Shown here piece after piece: positions 24,721 through 34,386 of a DNA stretch of 64,000 nucleotides. How positions within the stretch are numbered: the stretch's first letter is position 1; each line of letters starts with the position of its first letter. Below the pieces are notes generated by a model. That model searched no databases. It was not told the origin of the DNA and was given only the letters and a program-made list of their open reading frames with translations. Position numbers and translations under genes: made by a program. The stretch is from Sciurus carolinensis (lineage: Eukaryota > Chordata > Mammalia > Rodentia > Sciuridae), in assembly GCF_902686445.1 (NCBI RefSeq), contig NC_062216.1, positions 15,521,084-15,585,083 of the forward strand. The letters are read 5' to 3'.

Positions 24721-25600
24721 GGCCAGAAAGGTCATTAGCATGTCACAGGCTGAATGGACACTCTCAAGGCTGCAGTTGGGAGAGGAGCACTTCTCCTGCT
24801 CTGCCAGGTGGGTCCCCCGGCTCAGCCTGACCCCTCACCTCTCGTTCACACCCCTCTCTCCTCCTCCTTTGCTTTGATGTTTTCCTCTCTCTCCTTCTTG
24901 TCTCCACTCCTTGGGGCCCCTTTTTTGTGATCTTCCTTTTCTAAACCCTGGGGTCGGCCACACTGGTATCTCCCTGACTTACAAAACTGTCCATCTGCCC
25001 TGTCCTCTCATCAAGCCAGTAGACTTTAAATGCTCCATGGGACATGCTCAGCCTGTTGGGAATTTGGTTGGTTCAGCTGTCAACCAAGCCATGTGTAGGT
25101 TGATACTGTGGGAAGGGGTGGACATGGATGTCCACAGAGATGAGGCATCTGGAACCAGAGGGGCTGATGCCTGAGAGCAGCCTGGGTGGGAAGGAGAGGC
25201 AAGGAGGCCTCAGGGAAGAGGCAGGGGAGGGGAGGATGGATCCCAGAGGGTCCTGGGCCTCCTCTAAGGCCTGGTGTGTGCAGAAACACGCTGTGCCCAG
25301 GCCGAGGCAGACGGGGCAGAATCAGTGAAGAGGAAGGAGTCCTGGGATTCCTTTTCCCAGATTACCTTGCTGTTTTGAGCCTTAGCTTCCTCAGCTTAGA
25401 AATGGGACTTTGATCCCTGCTCTGCCACTCTTGGGGCTTTAATGAGGCTCCAATGAGGCAAAATCAGGTGGAGGACACAAAGCCCTTCCTCATGGGGGTG
25501 TGCAGTGCTAGGGGGCAGGGCTGGTGGGACCCAGCAGCTCAGCCCAGGGCTCAAACAACAGCCGTGCTATCTCATACTTGGTTTTAGGCAGCTTTTCCCC
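24721..25600. other. Unassigned, non-coding
   Basis: GC-moderate unique sequence with many overlapping small frames. No recognisable domain or conserved gene structure. Confidence 0.45.
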
Positions 25601-25970
25601 TGCTGTGACTAAAAGACCTGACCAGAACGATTTTAGAGGAGGAAACATTTATTTGGGTACTCACAGTTTCAGGGGTCTCAGTCTGTAGACAGCCAACTCC
25701 GTTCCTCAGGGCTCAAGGTGAGACTGAACATCGTGGCAGAAGAGTGGGGTGGAGGGAAACAGCTCACATGATGATCAGGAAGCAGAGAGAGACGAAGCTC
25801 AGCTCCGGCCACACCCTGCCTGCCTCCAGTTATCACCCAGTTAATCCCATCAGGAGATCAATCCACTGACTGGATTAAGGCTCTCATAACCCAATCATTT
25901 CTCCTCTAATGCTGCTTGTGTTGTCTCACACGTGAGCTTTTGGGGGACGCCTCACCTCCAAACCATAACA
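25601..25970 (-). mobile_element. MT/ORR1-like MaLR solo LTR
   Basis: Ends are TG at 25601 and CA at 25970 on the plus strand. Shared marks with 44737-45185 are 'aaaagacctgac', 'aacatttatttggg', 'actcacagtttcag', 'ctctcataacccaatcattt', 'cacgtgagcttttggggga' and 'ccaaaccataaca'. It abuts an MLT1-like LTR at 25971, into which it may have inserted. Confidence 0.78.
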
Positions 25971-26275
25971 CACTTCTTGAGGCTGGAAGTTCAAGATCAA
26001 GGTTCTGGCAGGGCCGATTTTGATGAGGCCTCTGTCCTTGCCTTGCAGATGGCCGCCTTCTTGCTGGGTCCTCACATGGCCTTTCCTCTGTGTTCAGAGG
26101 GAGACAGAGAAAGAGAATTCTCTGGTGCCTCCTCTTCTTAAAAAACATCAGTCTGTGGGATTAGGGCCCCATTCCATGACCTCACTGAACTTGACCCCCT
26201 TAAATATTCTAAGATTGTGAGTTTGGGTTTCAACATACAGGTTTTGAATGGACACAATTCAGTCCATCATGCCAC
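25971..26275 (-). mobile_element. MLT1-like LTR fragment
   Basis: 'gaggctggaagttcaagatc', 'tgctgggtcctcacatggcc', 'ggattagggccccattccat' and 'ggacacaattcagtccatca' in reversed LTR order. Confidence 0.7.
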
Positions 26276-26410
26276 TGAAAGACAGGCAGTTGAAAAGATA
26301 ACACCTTTCTTTCTGGCTCCACATCTCCAACACATGAGAGGAAGGAGAGGGAAGGATGGATCTTGAGGTGTTCCTCCATCCATGACTTCCAGAAGAGGAA
26401 AACATCCCTC

Positions 26411-26624
26411 CATCCAGAGAAGGTCATCCCCTCCATCCAGAGAAGGTCATCCCCTCCATCCAGAGAAGGTCATCCCCTCCATCCAGAGAAGGTCATCCCC
26501 TCCATCCAGAGAGAGGACGTCATCCCCTCCATCCAGAGAAGGTCACCCCTCCATCCAGAGAGAGGAGGTCATCCCCTCCATCCAGAGAAGGTCACCCCTC
26601 CATCCAGAGAGAGGAGGTCATCCC
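26411..26624. repeat. Minisatellite, 23-bp unit with 22/27-bp alternation, about 9 copies
   Basis: Four near-identical 23-bp units (core CATCCAGAGAAGGTCATCCC) at 26411-26502. Alternating 27-bp units (carrying GAGAGAGGA) and 22-bp units (carrying GGTCACCCC) run from 26503 to 26624. The second half forms a 49-bp higher-order repeat, expanded about twice. It is open in more than one plus-strand frame only because of its repetitive composition. Confidence 0.95.
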
Positions 26625-27400
26625 AGACTCCCCAGAAGGGGAAAATGAAGATACATCCTTCAGCTCCTGCAGGCCCTGAGCTGAAGTTCATCTAGGGAAG
26701 GGGAGGGGAAGGGCTTTAAAACAGATCCAGACTTAAGCTTAAGTTGAACTGAGCTTTTTAATGATCAAAATTAACTTGGAAGGTGTAGAATCTTCCCAAG
26801 GTGCCATCAGGGGTCTGCTGTGCATGGAGATTGGACTGAGCCCTGGGAGGAGGTCAGGGTGCTGATAAACTGGCTCCATTGCCGGGAGAGACTGTGTTTT
26901 GCCGTCAGAAGGGTGGCCCACCATCCATGGACTCTGCCGCACCTCCCTCTGTGCAGACTGGTGCTGACTAAGGATGCTGCGGTGGTCCTGGAGGGCTGGG
27001 TTATGGAGGCGAGGGGAAGGACCCAGTGTGACTTCCAGAGGAGGGCATTCTGAGCAGGGGACACTGGGGGTCCTAGAAATCAGAGGGTACCAGCCATATT
27101 TGGGTTCAGGGAGACAGGAGCAAAAAGTGCTTCCAGCATAAGGTCCCAGAGGCAGGAGGGGTTTTGCAAATTCAGAAACTGCGAGGCAGCGATTTCCTGA
27201 CTTTGGAGTTCACAGGAGGAGAAGAGTAAAAGTTGGAAGTAGATATCAGGATACCGGCTTTGCATTCTGCCAAGAAGAGACATGAAGGAAAAAAGCCCTT
27301 TCTGTTCTCATCACCCTTTCTGAGAAGAAGGGGGTTTTAACATCCTCCACTTCAAACAAGAGAAGAAAGACCGCATCTCAGAATGATGTAGAATCTTTAC
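26625..27400. other. Unassigned, non-coding
   Basis: No recognised gene or repeat. Confidence 0.45.
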
Positions 27401-27409
27401 ATGGGGTCA

Positions 27410-27870
27410 ATAAAGCTTGCGGAGAGTCACCGCGTCGCCCTTTATTACTAATTTTGCTGAGTCTGGTGGAAACTTCACGAACCTGGCTGCAGCTTGGCTG
27501 TTTCTGCATCGAGTGTGTGAGGGTGCATCTGGGCGTGAAGCCTGCACCTGCGTGTGTGCGTGGAGTTCTTGGGTTCGCAGGAGTGTGTCTGCAGGTGCGG
27601 GCGGGTCGGGATAGGAGAGGCGGCCTGGCTGCGGGGGCTGCGTTTGCATGGTGCTCACCCACAGGTGCTGGGGACGCTCTCTGTCCCTCACGTGCTCCCT
27701 TTCCCCCTGTCCTCCCCACTCTAATCGCTATCATTGAGCTGATCCCTCGGGCCCATCTCCTGGCGGGAGGGGGGTCCAGGCAGCACCCCGCCAAACCTCG
27801 CACTTCCTGCCAAGAAGAATCGTCCCTCTGCTCAGGAGCCTTTATAGCCTCTGACACATAGGCACTGAGG
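27410..27870. other. CpG-enriched GC-rich stretch
   Basis: CpG is clearly denser than in the surroundings: about fifteen CpGs between 27428 and 27660, including CCGCGTCGCC and GCGGGTCGGG. Two long frames overlap on opposite strands (27378-27857 minus, 159 codons; 27454-27861 plus, 135 codons). Their overlap and compositional bias argue against coding. A TATA-like TTTATAG lies near 27840. Possible promoter, enhancer or non-coding RNA exon. Unproven. Confidence 0.4.
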
Positions 27871-27956
27871 GGAAGAAAAACTGGGCCAAGTCCTTATGCG
27901 GCAGAGGACTCAGCTCCCCGGGGGCCTGCCGCTTCTTGAGCCTGTCACATGGTTAA

Positions 27957-28072
27957 TGACCTTGAGTCAGTGAAGCTGCCCTTCAGCCCACGCTGGCTGG
28001 GACAAAGCCACAGGTGACCTTGAAGCTTCCTGCAGTGACCCTTTAACCCTCCATGCTTGTACCTGACCTTGG
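27957..28072. promoter_or_regulatory. Cluster of ERR/SF-1-type nuclear-receptor sites
   Basis: Three extended half-sites lie within 116 bp: TGACCTTGA at 27957-27965, TGACCTTGA at 28015-28023 and TGACCTTGG at 28064-28072 (reverse complement TCAAGGTCA, or CCAAGGTCA). A TGACCC-TT-TAACCC direct-repeat-like pair starts at 28036. TCAAGGTCA is the known monomer site for ERR and SF-1/LRH-1 receptors. Occupancy is not shown by sequence. Confidence 0.4.
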
Positions 28073-28124
28073 CTCATAGTCCTGGACTGCGCTGGACATG
28101 TTCCCTCACTGATCCCAAGTCAGC

Positions 28125-28522
28125 TCTTTTTAAAATCTGTTCTAATGACAGTAGAATGCACTTTGACACATCGTACATAAATGGAGTATGACTTCTCAGT
28201 CTTCTGGTTGTACATGGTGTAGAATCACACCAGTTGTGTAGTCATACATGCACGTAGGACCTTAACAGCTGATTGATTCTACTGTCTTTCCTACCCATGT
28301 ACCCCTTTCCTGTCTTCATTTCTCTGTGTCTAATCCAAAGCACTTCTGTTCTTCTCTAGCTCCACCCTGTTTATTGTGAATTAGCACTCACTTATTAGAG
28401 AAGACATTTGGCTTTTGGATTTTGGGGATTGGCTTATTTTGCTTATTATGATATTCTCCAGTTCCATCAATTTACGGGCAAATGCCATAATTTCATTCTT
28501 CTTTAGGGCTCAGTAATATTCC

Positions 28523-28585
<63 letters not shown>

Positions 28586-28885
28586 CACAGTTTCTTTATC
28601 CATTCATCTCTTGAAGGGCACCTAGGTGGGTTCCATAGTTTAGCTATTGTGAATTGAGCAGCTATGAACATTGATGTGGCTGCATCACTGTAGTATGCTG
28701 ATTTTAAGTCCTTTGGGCAAAACCAAGGAGTGGGATAGCTGGGTCAAATGGTGGTTCCATTGCAAGTTTTCTGAGGAATCTCCACACTGCTTTCCATAGT
28801 GGTTGCACCAATCTGCAGTCCTGCCAGCCACGTATGAGTGTACCTTTTTCCCCACATCCTTGCCAACACTTACTGTTGCCAAACC
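28125..28885 (-). mobile_element. L1 3' end (ORF2 C-terminus and 3' UTR)
   Basis: The minus strand encodes the L1 ORF2 end ([41 protein letters not shown]). Reversed 3'-UTR text 'tacatggtgtagaatcacac' lies at 28211-28230. The usual 'attccattgtgtatatata' region has expanded into a (TA)n array. It is less decayed than the L1M copies and rodent-type, but 5'-truncated. Confidence 0.87.
28524..28582. repeat. (TA)n microsatellite inside L1
   Basis: About 29 TA units arising within the L1 ORF2 region. Confidence 0.97.
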
Positions 28886-28939
28886 AACTCTTGACCCTTC
28901 TTTGTCTCCCTCCCCTAGGAAAATGGCCAGCTCCAGTCA

Positions 28940-29130
28940 AACTGACCATCACTCAGTTCCTCTAAAGCTCAACATCATCTCTCACCTCCACAACTTTGTC
29001 TCTTCACACTTCTTTCCAAACCACAGCCCAACTTCAAAGGTCGGCTGCCGCGCCCCCTCCTCTGGGAAGCCTTCCAGCACTTCCTCAGTGAACGGCAGCT
29101 TTGTCTACCAGGGTGAGGGGAGTGGAGGGC
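28940..29130 (+). mobile_element. L2 fragment
   Basis: 'gggaagccttccagcacttc' preceded by a C/T-rich 'cacctccacaactttgtctc' tract resembles the L2 ORF/3' region. Confidence 0.4.
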
Positions 29131-29434
29131 TTGGTTCCAACCTCTACAAAGTCCCCCATTTTAAAAACTTGCACCCCCTGGCCTCGCCTCCGACTTGTCT
29201 TCTGCCACGTTTTTATGTTCACGATTTTAATATTCAAATTAATTTCCTCTCCTGGTCCCCTGTGCTGATTTTGCTCATTTGTTTTTTAAAGCCAGACTTT
29301 TAGTTTTATTGTTTTCAAGTTTGTCTTTTTATGGAGTCATTTTTTAATGCTTATTATTTCCCATTGATTTTACTTTCTCGTTTAGTGTTTACTATAAAAG
29401 ACAGAAGAGGAAGCAGCAGCCTTGGGGGTGGGGA

Positions 29435-29590
29435 TAGCTGGGAGTCTGGTGCAGAGCGGGGTACTGGGGACCCGGACTCAGCCCGCTGGGTGAGATTCAA
29501 TGTCAGCTGCGCCATTCCACATCTCTGAACTTCAGGGTTTCATCTGAAAATAGGGATAAAAATCCTGGCATGCCGCTTTGCCGGGGGTTA
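29435..29590 (+). mobile_element. MIR SINE
   Basis: 'gattcaatgtcagctgcgcc', 'cacatctctgaacttcaggg' and 'tcatctgaaaatagggataa' in MIR order. Confidence 0.65.
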
Positions 29591-30027
29591 AAGCCATTTG
29601 CTGTGGGGCACGGAACTGGGCACTCAGAGTGAAGTCTCTCCTCCTGGTTTTTATTCCCCAGTCTCGAGCTGGTGGCTTCCCTTTGAAGCAGGGCTGGTCC
29701 CGCTTCTCTGTGCCTTTCTGTGAAGTCGAGAAGGGACCCCCTCTGGGCCGGCCAGGGTGCCCTGCTGGGTAGCAAAGGGAGCTTTGAGGGTCAGCAGGTT
29801 GCAGACCCACCTCCTGCCTTGGATTGGACATCTGTGGGCATCCTGACCGGTTTTGGAGGAAGACAGCCAGCCCCCCGGAACATGCCCCTTCCCGCAGGGG
29901 AGAGGAGATGGCCAGTGCGCCATGAAGCAGCCAGAGGCACTTGGGTTCAGAATCTTTTACAGGGAGATATGGGCTCCTTTCTTCTTCTTTTCCATTTTTT
30001 CCCTGAAAATGCTAAGTTCCCCTCGAG

Positions 30028-30115
30028 ACTGCAAGCTCTCTGAGCACAGGAATCCCATGTACTCCTCTTTGGATTCTCCTCTCTGCCTAGTGCATGGGAG
30101 GCACTTAATAAGTCC
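30028..30115 (+). mobile_element. L2 3' end
   Basis: 'gcaagctctctgagcacagg' then 'ctctctgcctagtgcatggg' and 'aggcacttaataagtccatg' match the L2 terminus. Confidence 0.6.
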
Positions 30116-30424
30116 ATGTGTTGCTGGATGCAAGGGTAAGGGGACTTGAGAAGGGAAGGGAAACATGGCCCATCAAGAGTCCACCCTTCCAGCTGCGGCC
30201 GAAGGACAGCAGGGGTGGTGGAGCAGGGAGACACCAGCTCAGGATTCTCCTCCTTCAGCCTCTGATTCGCAGCATGTGTTGCTGTGGCCAAAAACATGGC
30301 AACGGAATTTCTGTTCTACTTTGCAATATGCTCTTGCAGTCTGACAAATTCCCTTTGGCTGGACTTTCATACCACAGGGTCCTGTGGAAAGTTAAGTGCT
30401 CCTGCAAAGAGCCCTGACTTAATC

Positions 30425-30530
30425 TCCTTCCTTCCTTCAGTGAATCTGCCTTGAGCACCTACTCAGTGCCAGGCACCCTTCTAAGACTGGGGCTGTGGTG
30501 GCTAAGGAGATGGGCGGGTCTGCTCTCTGG
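30425..30530 (-). mobile_element. L2 3' end, reversed
   Basis: 'ttgagcacctactcagtgcc' and 'aggcacccttctaagactgg' are the reversed L2 terminal sequence. Confidence 0.6.
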
Positions 30531-30724
30531 CAGCTGGCATCTTACCATATATCAACTGCGGTCTTTTTCACCGGCCGGGTCACACTTCAGAGGGACTCAG
30601 GTAACAGCTACTTGGGAGCAGAAACAGGGCAGAGTGTGGTTACATTTGTGAGGGAGCAAGTAAGCGCAGTCAGAGTGGCAAGACAGTGGCCGTGATTCTT
30701 TTTACATGTAATTTTAGGTTTTGG

Positions 30725-30875
30725 TTGTCTTTATTATTATCGCTGTTTACGATTGACACAAAATAGTTATACATACTAGAGGGTAAGATGTGACCCTTCC
30801 ATTCAATTACACACTGTGTAATGATCAAATGTGGGTAATTAGCATATCTGCCACCTTAAACTTTTGTCACTCTTG
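30725..30875 (-). mobile_element. Old L1M 3'-UTR fragment
   Basis: 'gacacaaaatagttatacat', 'gtgtaatgatcaaatgtggg' and 'taattagcatatctgccacc' match the reversed L1MB-type 3' UTR. Confidence 0.65.
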
Positions 30876-31180
30876 GTAACACCCACAGGGTTGGTGGCAG
30901 TTGAGCCCCTCTTGTCCAGCCTTCATTCTGCCACCTAGTGATGTTTAAAAATGTATATTCGACCACCTTAGGCTTAAGCAGTTAACTCCTAGTCTTGCCA
31001 CAGAAATCCCAAGCTCAGCATGAACTGAAAGATCAACCCCTACCTGTCTTTAGAGTCCCACGCATATGGCAATATTGCAACTGCTTGTGACTGCAAGAGC
31101 CTCCTTCATGAGGAACGAGACTGCACTCCTCATGCCTTTACTTGGGCATTTCCTTCTGCTTCCTTACCCCCTAGGTTAGT

Positions 31181-31598
31181 TTAGTTTTCATTACTGTAAC
31201 AAAATACCCTAGGCTGGGTACTTTATAAAGAAAAGAGGTTTATTAGCTCAGTTCTGGAGGTTCAAGGACATGGCATTGGCTCTGGTGGACCTCGGGGCAG
31301 ATGACATACAATCTGGTGGGAGTGCACGTGAGAGGGAATGATCACAGTGTGAGACAGGAGACCAGAGAGAGAAGAGGGACAAGTCTCCCTTCTTTATCAA
31401 AATTCTTTTGAAAGAACTGATTTAGGGCTTCCATGAGAACTACCTTAATCTCTTCCAAAGACAGGCTCCTATGACATAATGACCTCCTACATGACCCACC
31501 TCTTAGAGGGCCCATTACCTCTCCGATCACCACCCCGAGGACTAAGCCTCTCTAGTATACAAACAAATTGGGGAACTAACCACATCCAGACCACAGCA
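31181..31598 (-). mobile_element. MaLR-type LTR (MST/MLT1-like)
   Basis: 'attactgtaacaaaatacc', 'ggctgggtactttataaaga', 'gaggtttattagctcagttc', 'aatgacctcctacatgaccc' and 'ccacatccagaccacagca' are reversed MaLR landmarks. The LTR begins TGCTGTGGTCTGG on the minus strand at 31598. Confidence 0.75.
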
Positions 31599-31719
31599 TT
31601 TACCTCCTGGTCATTTGACAGATTCTCTCCTGTCTTTTGGGCTTACGTTGCATGTCATTTGCTCCAGACAACCTCCCTTGCTCCTGCAGGCTGGATTGGG
31701 GGTACGGGTCCCTCCCGGG

Positions 31720-31828
31720 GAGATTCTGGTTTAGTGGATCCGCAGTGAAACCCAAGACTTGCATTACTTTCAGTTCCAGGAGCTGCTGCTGGTGCTGCTG
31801 GTCCCTGGACCACACTTCAAACAGCAAA
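31720..31828 (-). mobile_element. MER5-like hAT (Charlie) fossil
   Basis: 'gattctggtttagtggatc', 'gctgctgctggtgctgctgg' and 'tccctggaccacacttcaaa' are the reversed MER5A/B core. Non-autonomous DNA transposon remnant. Confidence 0.65.
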
Positions 31829-32084
31829 GCAGTTCAGTTCCACTGAGCATCTGGTCCTGTTGGAACATCAAGTTTAACCATTAACGTTTGAAGGTCAAAG
31901 ACTCCTTTGAGAATGAATGTTTTGACTGTTCCCACACCAAATGCACATATGCTAACATTTTTGCATACAGTTTCGGAGATCTTATGACCTCCTGAAGCTC
32001 ACTCAGGTGTTCTGGTTGGAAGTCCCTGCCCCAGGGCCACCCGTGTAACAGGGGTCCACTTCCTGCTTTAAAGATCAACTTTAC

Positions 32085-32545
32085 TGCTGGACCACTAGTG
32101 GCTTGTTTTAAAATACACGTTTCTCTCTCTTTTTATTTTTCTTTCTCCTCTCCTTCCCCTTCTCCTTCACCACAGGGAAAGCAAGACTAATACTCTCCTA
32201 GACTGGGTTATCCTGTCCTTTGCCACCCTGATTACAGGAATGAAGGAATCCAGACTTGGGAGCTGGCACAGCGGATCTAAGAAACAGCCTCTCGCGGCCA
32301 CCATTGGATGTGAATTATGTCTCCTGATGGACGCGCCTTGAACTAGTCCCGTGTTCCCCCGTAAAGCCCTCTGCTCCACCCTGGCAGTTAGAATCGCAGC
32401 CTCGGAGACCTTAGTCCACTGTTTTCCTCATTTGCTAGTAAATCAATAAAACTTCTTTTCCCTTTTTCTCAAAACCACATCCTGGTTATTGAGTGGACAC
32501 TGGGGACAGGATGGAGCTTTGGGTGTCACTGCTGGCGCGATGGGT
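32085..32545 (+). mobile_element. Candidate ERV LTR
   Basis: LTR-like organisation: 'gctggaccactagtggcttg' near the left, then a C/T-rich tract, then 'ctagtaaatcaataaaactt' (polyadenylation signal) followed by 'ccctttttctcaaaaccaca', an R/U5-like arrangement. No target duplication was found and the family is not assigned. Confidence 0.45.
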
Positions 32546-32639
32546 AAACACACATGCCCACGTGTTCAGAAACTGTCCGTCACCAGCTGGCTGCCCCCTC
32601 TCAGCCTACATCTGGAAAGTTGTTCAAACTTTTAGAAAA

Positions 32640-32772
32640 AGATGCCATCCCTAGTAACTTTCTTATGAGTTACTGTGAAGATTCAAAGCAAAATTGCAAG
32701 AAAAATGCTTCGCACAGGGTCTGATGAGCTCTTGATAAATATTAGTTCTTCTTTTTCTTATTATTATCATGA
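32640..32772 (+). mobile_element. MIR SINE, 3' part
   Basis: 'ttactgtgaagattcaaagc', 'aaatgcttcgcacagggtct' and 'cttgataaatattagttctt' follow the MIR 3' half. Confidence 0.6.
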
Positions 32773-33059
32773 ATAATTGATGTGCGTGTGGAGGAGCTGC
32801 AGCCAGAGCAACTGAGCGCCAGGCAACAAGCACTACCTGGGGTGCTCATCCCCTTTAGGAGAAGCTGGGACCAGAGGGGCTTGTGCATGTCCCATTTTCC
32901 AATAAGGACACTGAAGCTGCAGTCGATTGTGTCCTGTGCCCAGAATGACTTGGCTTCTTTCTAAGCAGCCCGAGTTCCACCGGTTGCTCTGTTCCAACAG
33001 TTGCTTTTCCCTTTCCCTCTGTATTTCCCTGGATGAAAGAAAGTAAACAAACAAATGGA

Positions 33060-33617
33060 GGCGTAGAGAGATTTTTTTCCCCTTTATAAAAATATTTAAA
33101 TTATTTTCCTACATTTTAATAAAATGATATTAACTTTAATTTTCGTCATTTGCGGCAATGTTACAAAGCCGCCTGTGAACTTTTCTCAGCCCATTAGTTG
33201 CTTGGGTGGTTAATTACTAGCCATTAATTTTGGTGAGGCTTTCTGTAAAGTGACGGCTCCAAAGAGTCATTTACCTGTTTATTCAGACTTTCCACCAAAG
33301 ACCTATTTTTCTTTTCAACAAACCCAATATTAAGTATGCCACCGGTTTTATTTATTTATTTTTACAAAGAAACCCTGACCTGTGAAAACCCCTTTTCTTT
33401 TCAACCCGGTTTCAAAACAATTCATTCACGCATTTTAGAAGTTATGCAAATGAGCTTCCCTTGATTTTAGAGGATTTCTCTGGAATTGATTTTGGGATTC
33501 TGTATTAATTACCACTACTCAGGCTTAGGGGCTGTCACATAATGGATATATTTAGCAAGAATGACAAGGCTGATAATTATGCACAAGGAGCCTTAGAAAA
33601 GGGATTGTTTACTTTGA
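33060..33617. promoter_or_regulatory. AT-rich repeat-free block, candidate developmental enhancer
   Basis: About 560 bp with no recognisable repeat and many homeodomain-type cores: TAATTA at 33211-33216, 33506-33511 and 33574-33579, and ATTAAT around 33222. An octamer ATGCAAAT lies at 33444-33451. Balanced AT-rich composition and dense homeobox/POU motifs resemble deeply conserved vertebrate enhancers. Conservation cannot be measured from one sequence, so this is inference. No target gene is visible in the window. Confidence 0.4.
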
Positions 33618-33730
33618 TGTTTAATTTCAGCAGACTCCTTTAGTTTGTTAAACTTAATCAAAAGCAATCAAAATACACTGGTGTGAATTACAGCAAATTA
33701 ATTTCAATCCAATGGAAAACATCATGTCTT
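33618..33730 (+). repeat. Duplicated non-coding element, copy 1
   Basis: Aligns with 34195-34306 at about 75% identity with one 1-bp gap. Invariant blocks are ATGTTTAATTTCAG, AAGCAATCAAAATA, AAATTAATTTCAA and CCAAT. Not a repeat family I recognise. It carries a TTAATT homeodomain core and sits at the end of the AT-rich candidate enhancer. Confidence 0.7.
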
Positions 33731-33929
33731 TCAAATTCGCATGTTGAACTGGAATGCTGAATGAACCACCGGAAAGCCAGGAAGCCTAAGTTTCTGAGTG
33801 TGGATGCTTCGGGGAGCTTGGGTTACCATCTGTGTGGGTTCCGGGCAGGATTTCATGAGGAATTATGCTCTCAGGGAAAACGGCTTTAAGGAATGACCTT
33901 CATCTCTGGCTTTTGGGGAAACTCACAGG

Positions 33930-34050
33930 GTGACTTGGGATAGTCCTTGAACTCAGCTTCTCAGGACTTCAGTCCCCTGATCTGCTCAATAGCATAATTC
34001 TCACCTGGCTGTTATATTAGTAAAGAAACAATTTAACTTTCTCCTCTTTG
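33930..34050 (+). mobile_element. MIR SINE
   Basis: 'actcagcttctcaggacttc', 'ctgatctgctcaatagcata' and 'ctcacctggctgttatatta' in MIR order. Lies between the two copies of the duplicated element. Confidence 0.6.
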
Positions 34051-34084
34051 TGAAGTATGTTCTTTGTGTGTTTCTTCCCTTAAA

Positions 34085-34150
34085 CCTAATAAGGACCCGG
34101 TGAAGTTGGTGCCCCCATTTAACAGATGGGAACTCAGCTCTAAAACTCTT
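34085..34150 (-). mobile_element. MIR SINE fragment
   Basis: 'tgcccccatttaacagatgg' and 'gaactcagctctaaaact' resemble the reversed MIR core. Confidence 0.45.
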
Positions 34151-34194
34151 TGGACACGGATTCCTTCAACCTAGATTACTGCTCTGGGGATATT

Positions 34195-34306
34195 ATGTTT
34201 AATTTCAGAAGACTTCTTGGGTTTGACAACTTAATCAGAAGCAATCAAAATATGCTTATGAAACGTATAGAAAATTAATTTCAAGCCAATGCAAAAGATT
34301 ATACTT
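34195..34306 (+). repeat. Duplicated non-coding element, copy 2
   Basis: Second copy of 33618-33730, 577 bp downstream and in the same orientation. Weaker similarity may extend rightward to about 34380, where an octamer ATGCAAAT lies at 34370-34377. Confidence 0.7.
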
Positions 34307-34386
34307 CCCAACTGTGGAGAATCAAGAGAGAAAATAGATGTGCAAATATTATGTAAGATGTTGACTGCTATGCAAATGAGCAGTAG

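Noticed and set aside
26411..26624. CRISPR-like array
   Set aside because: Units are head-to-tail with no unique spacers, in a mammalian context. It is a minisatellite.
27378..27861. 159-codon minus and 135-codon plus frames
   Set aside because: They lie opposite each other in a GC-rich stretch poor in stop codons. No family resemblance and no splice or promoter context strong enough to call a gene.
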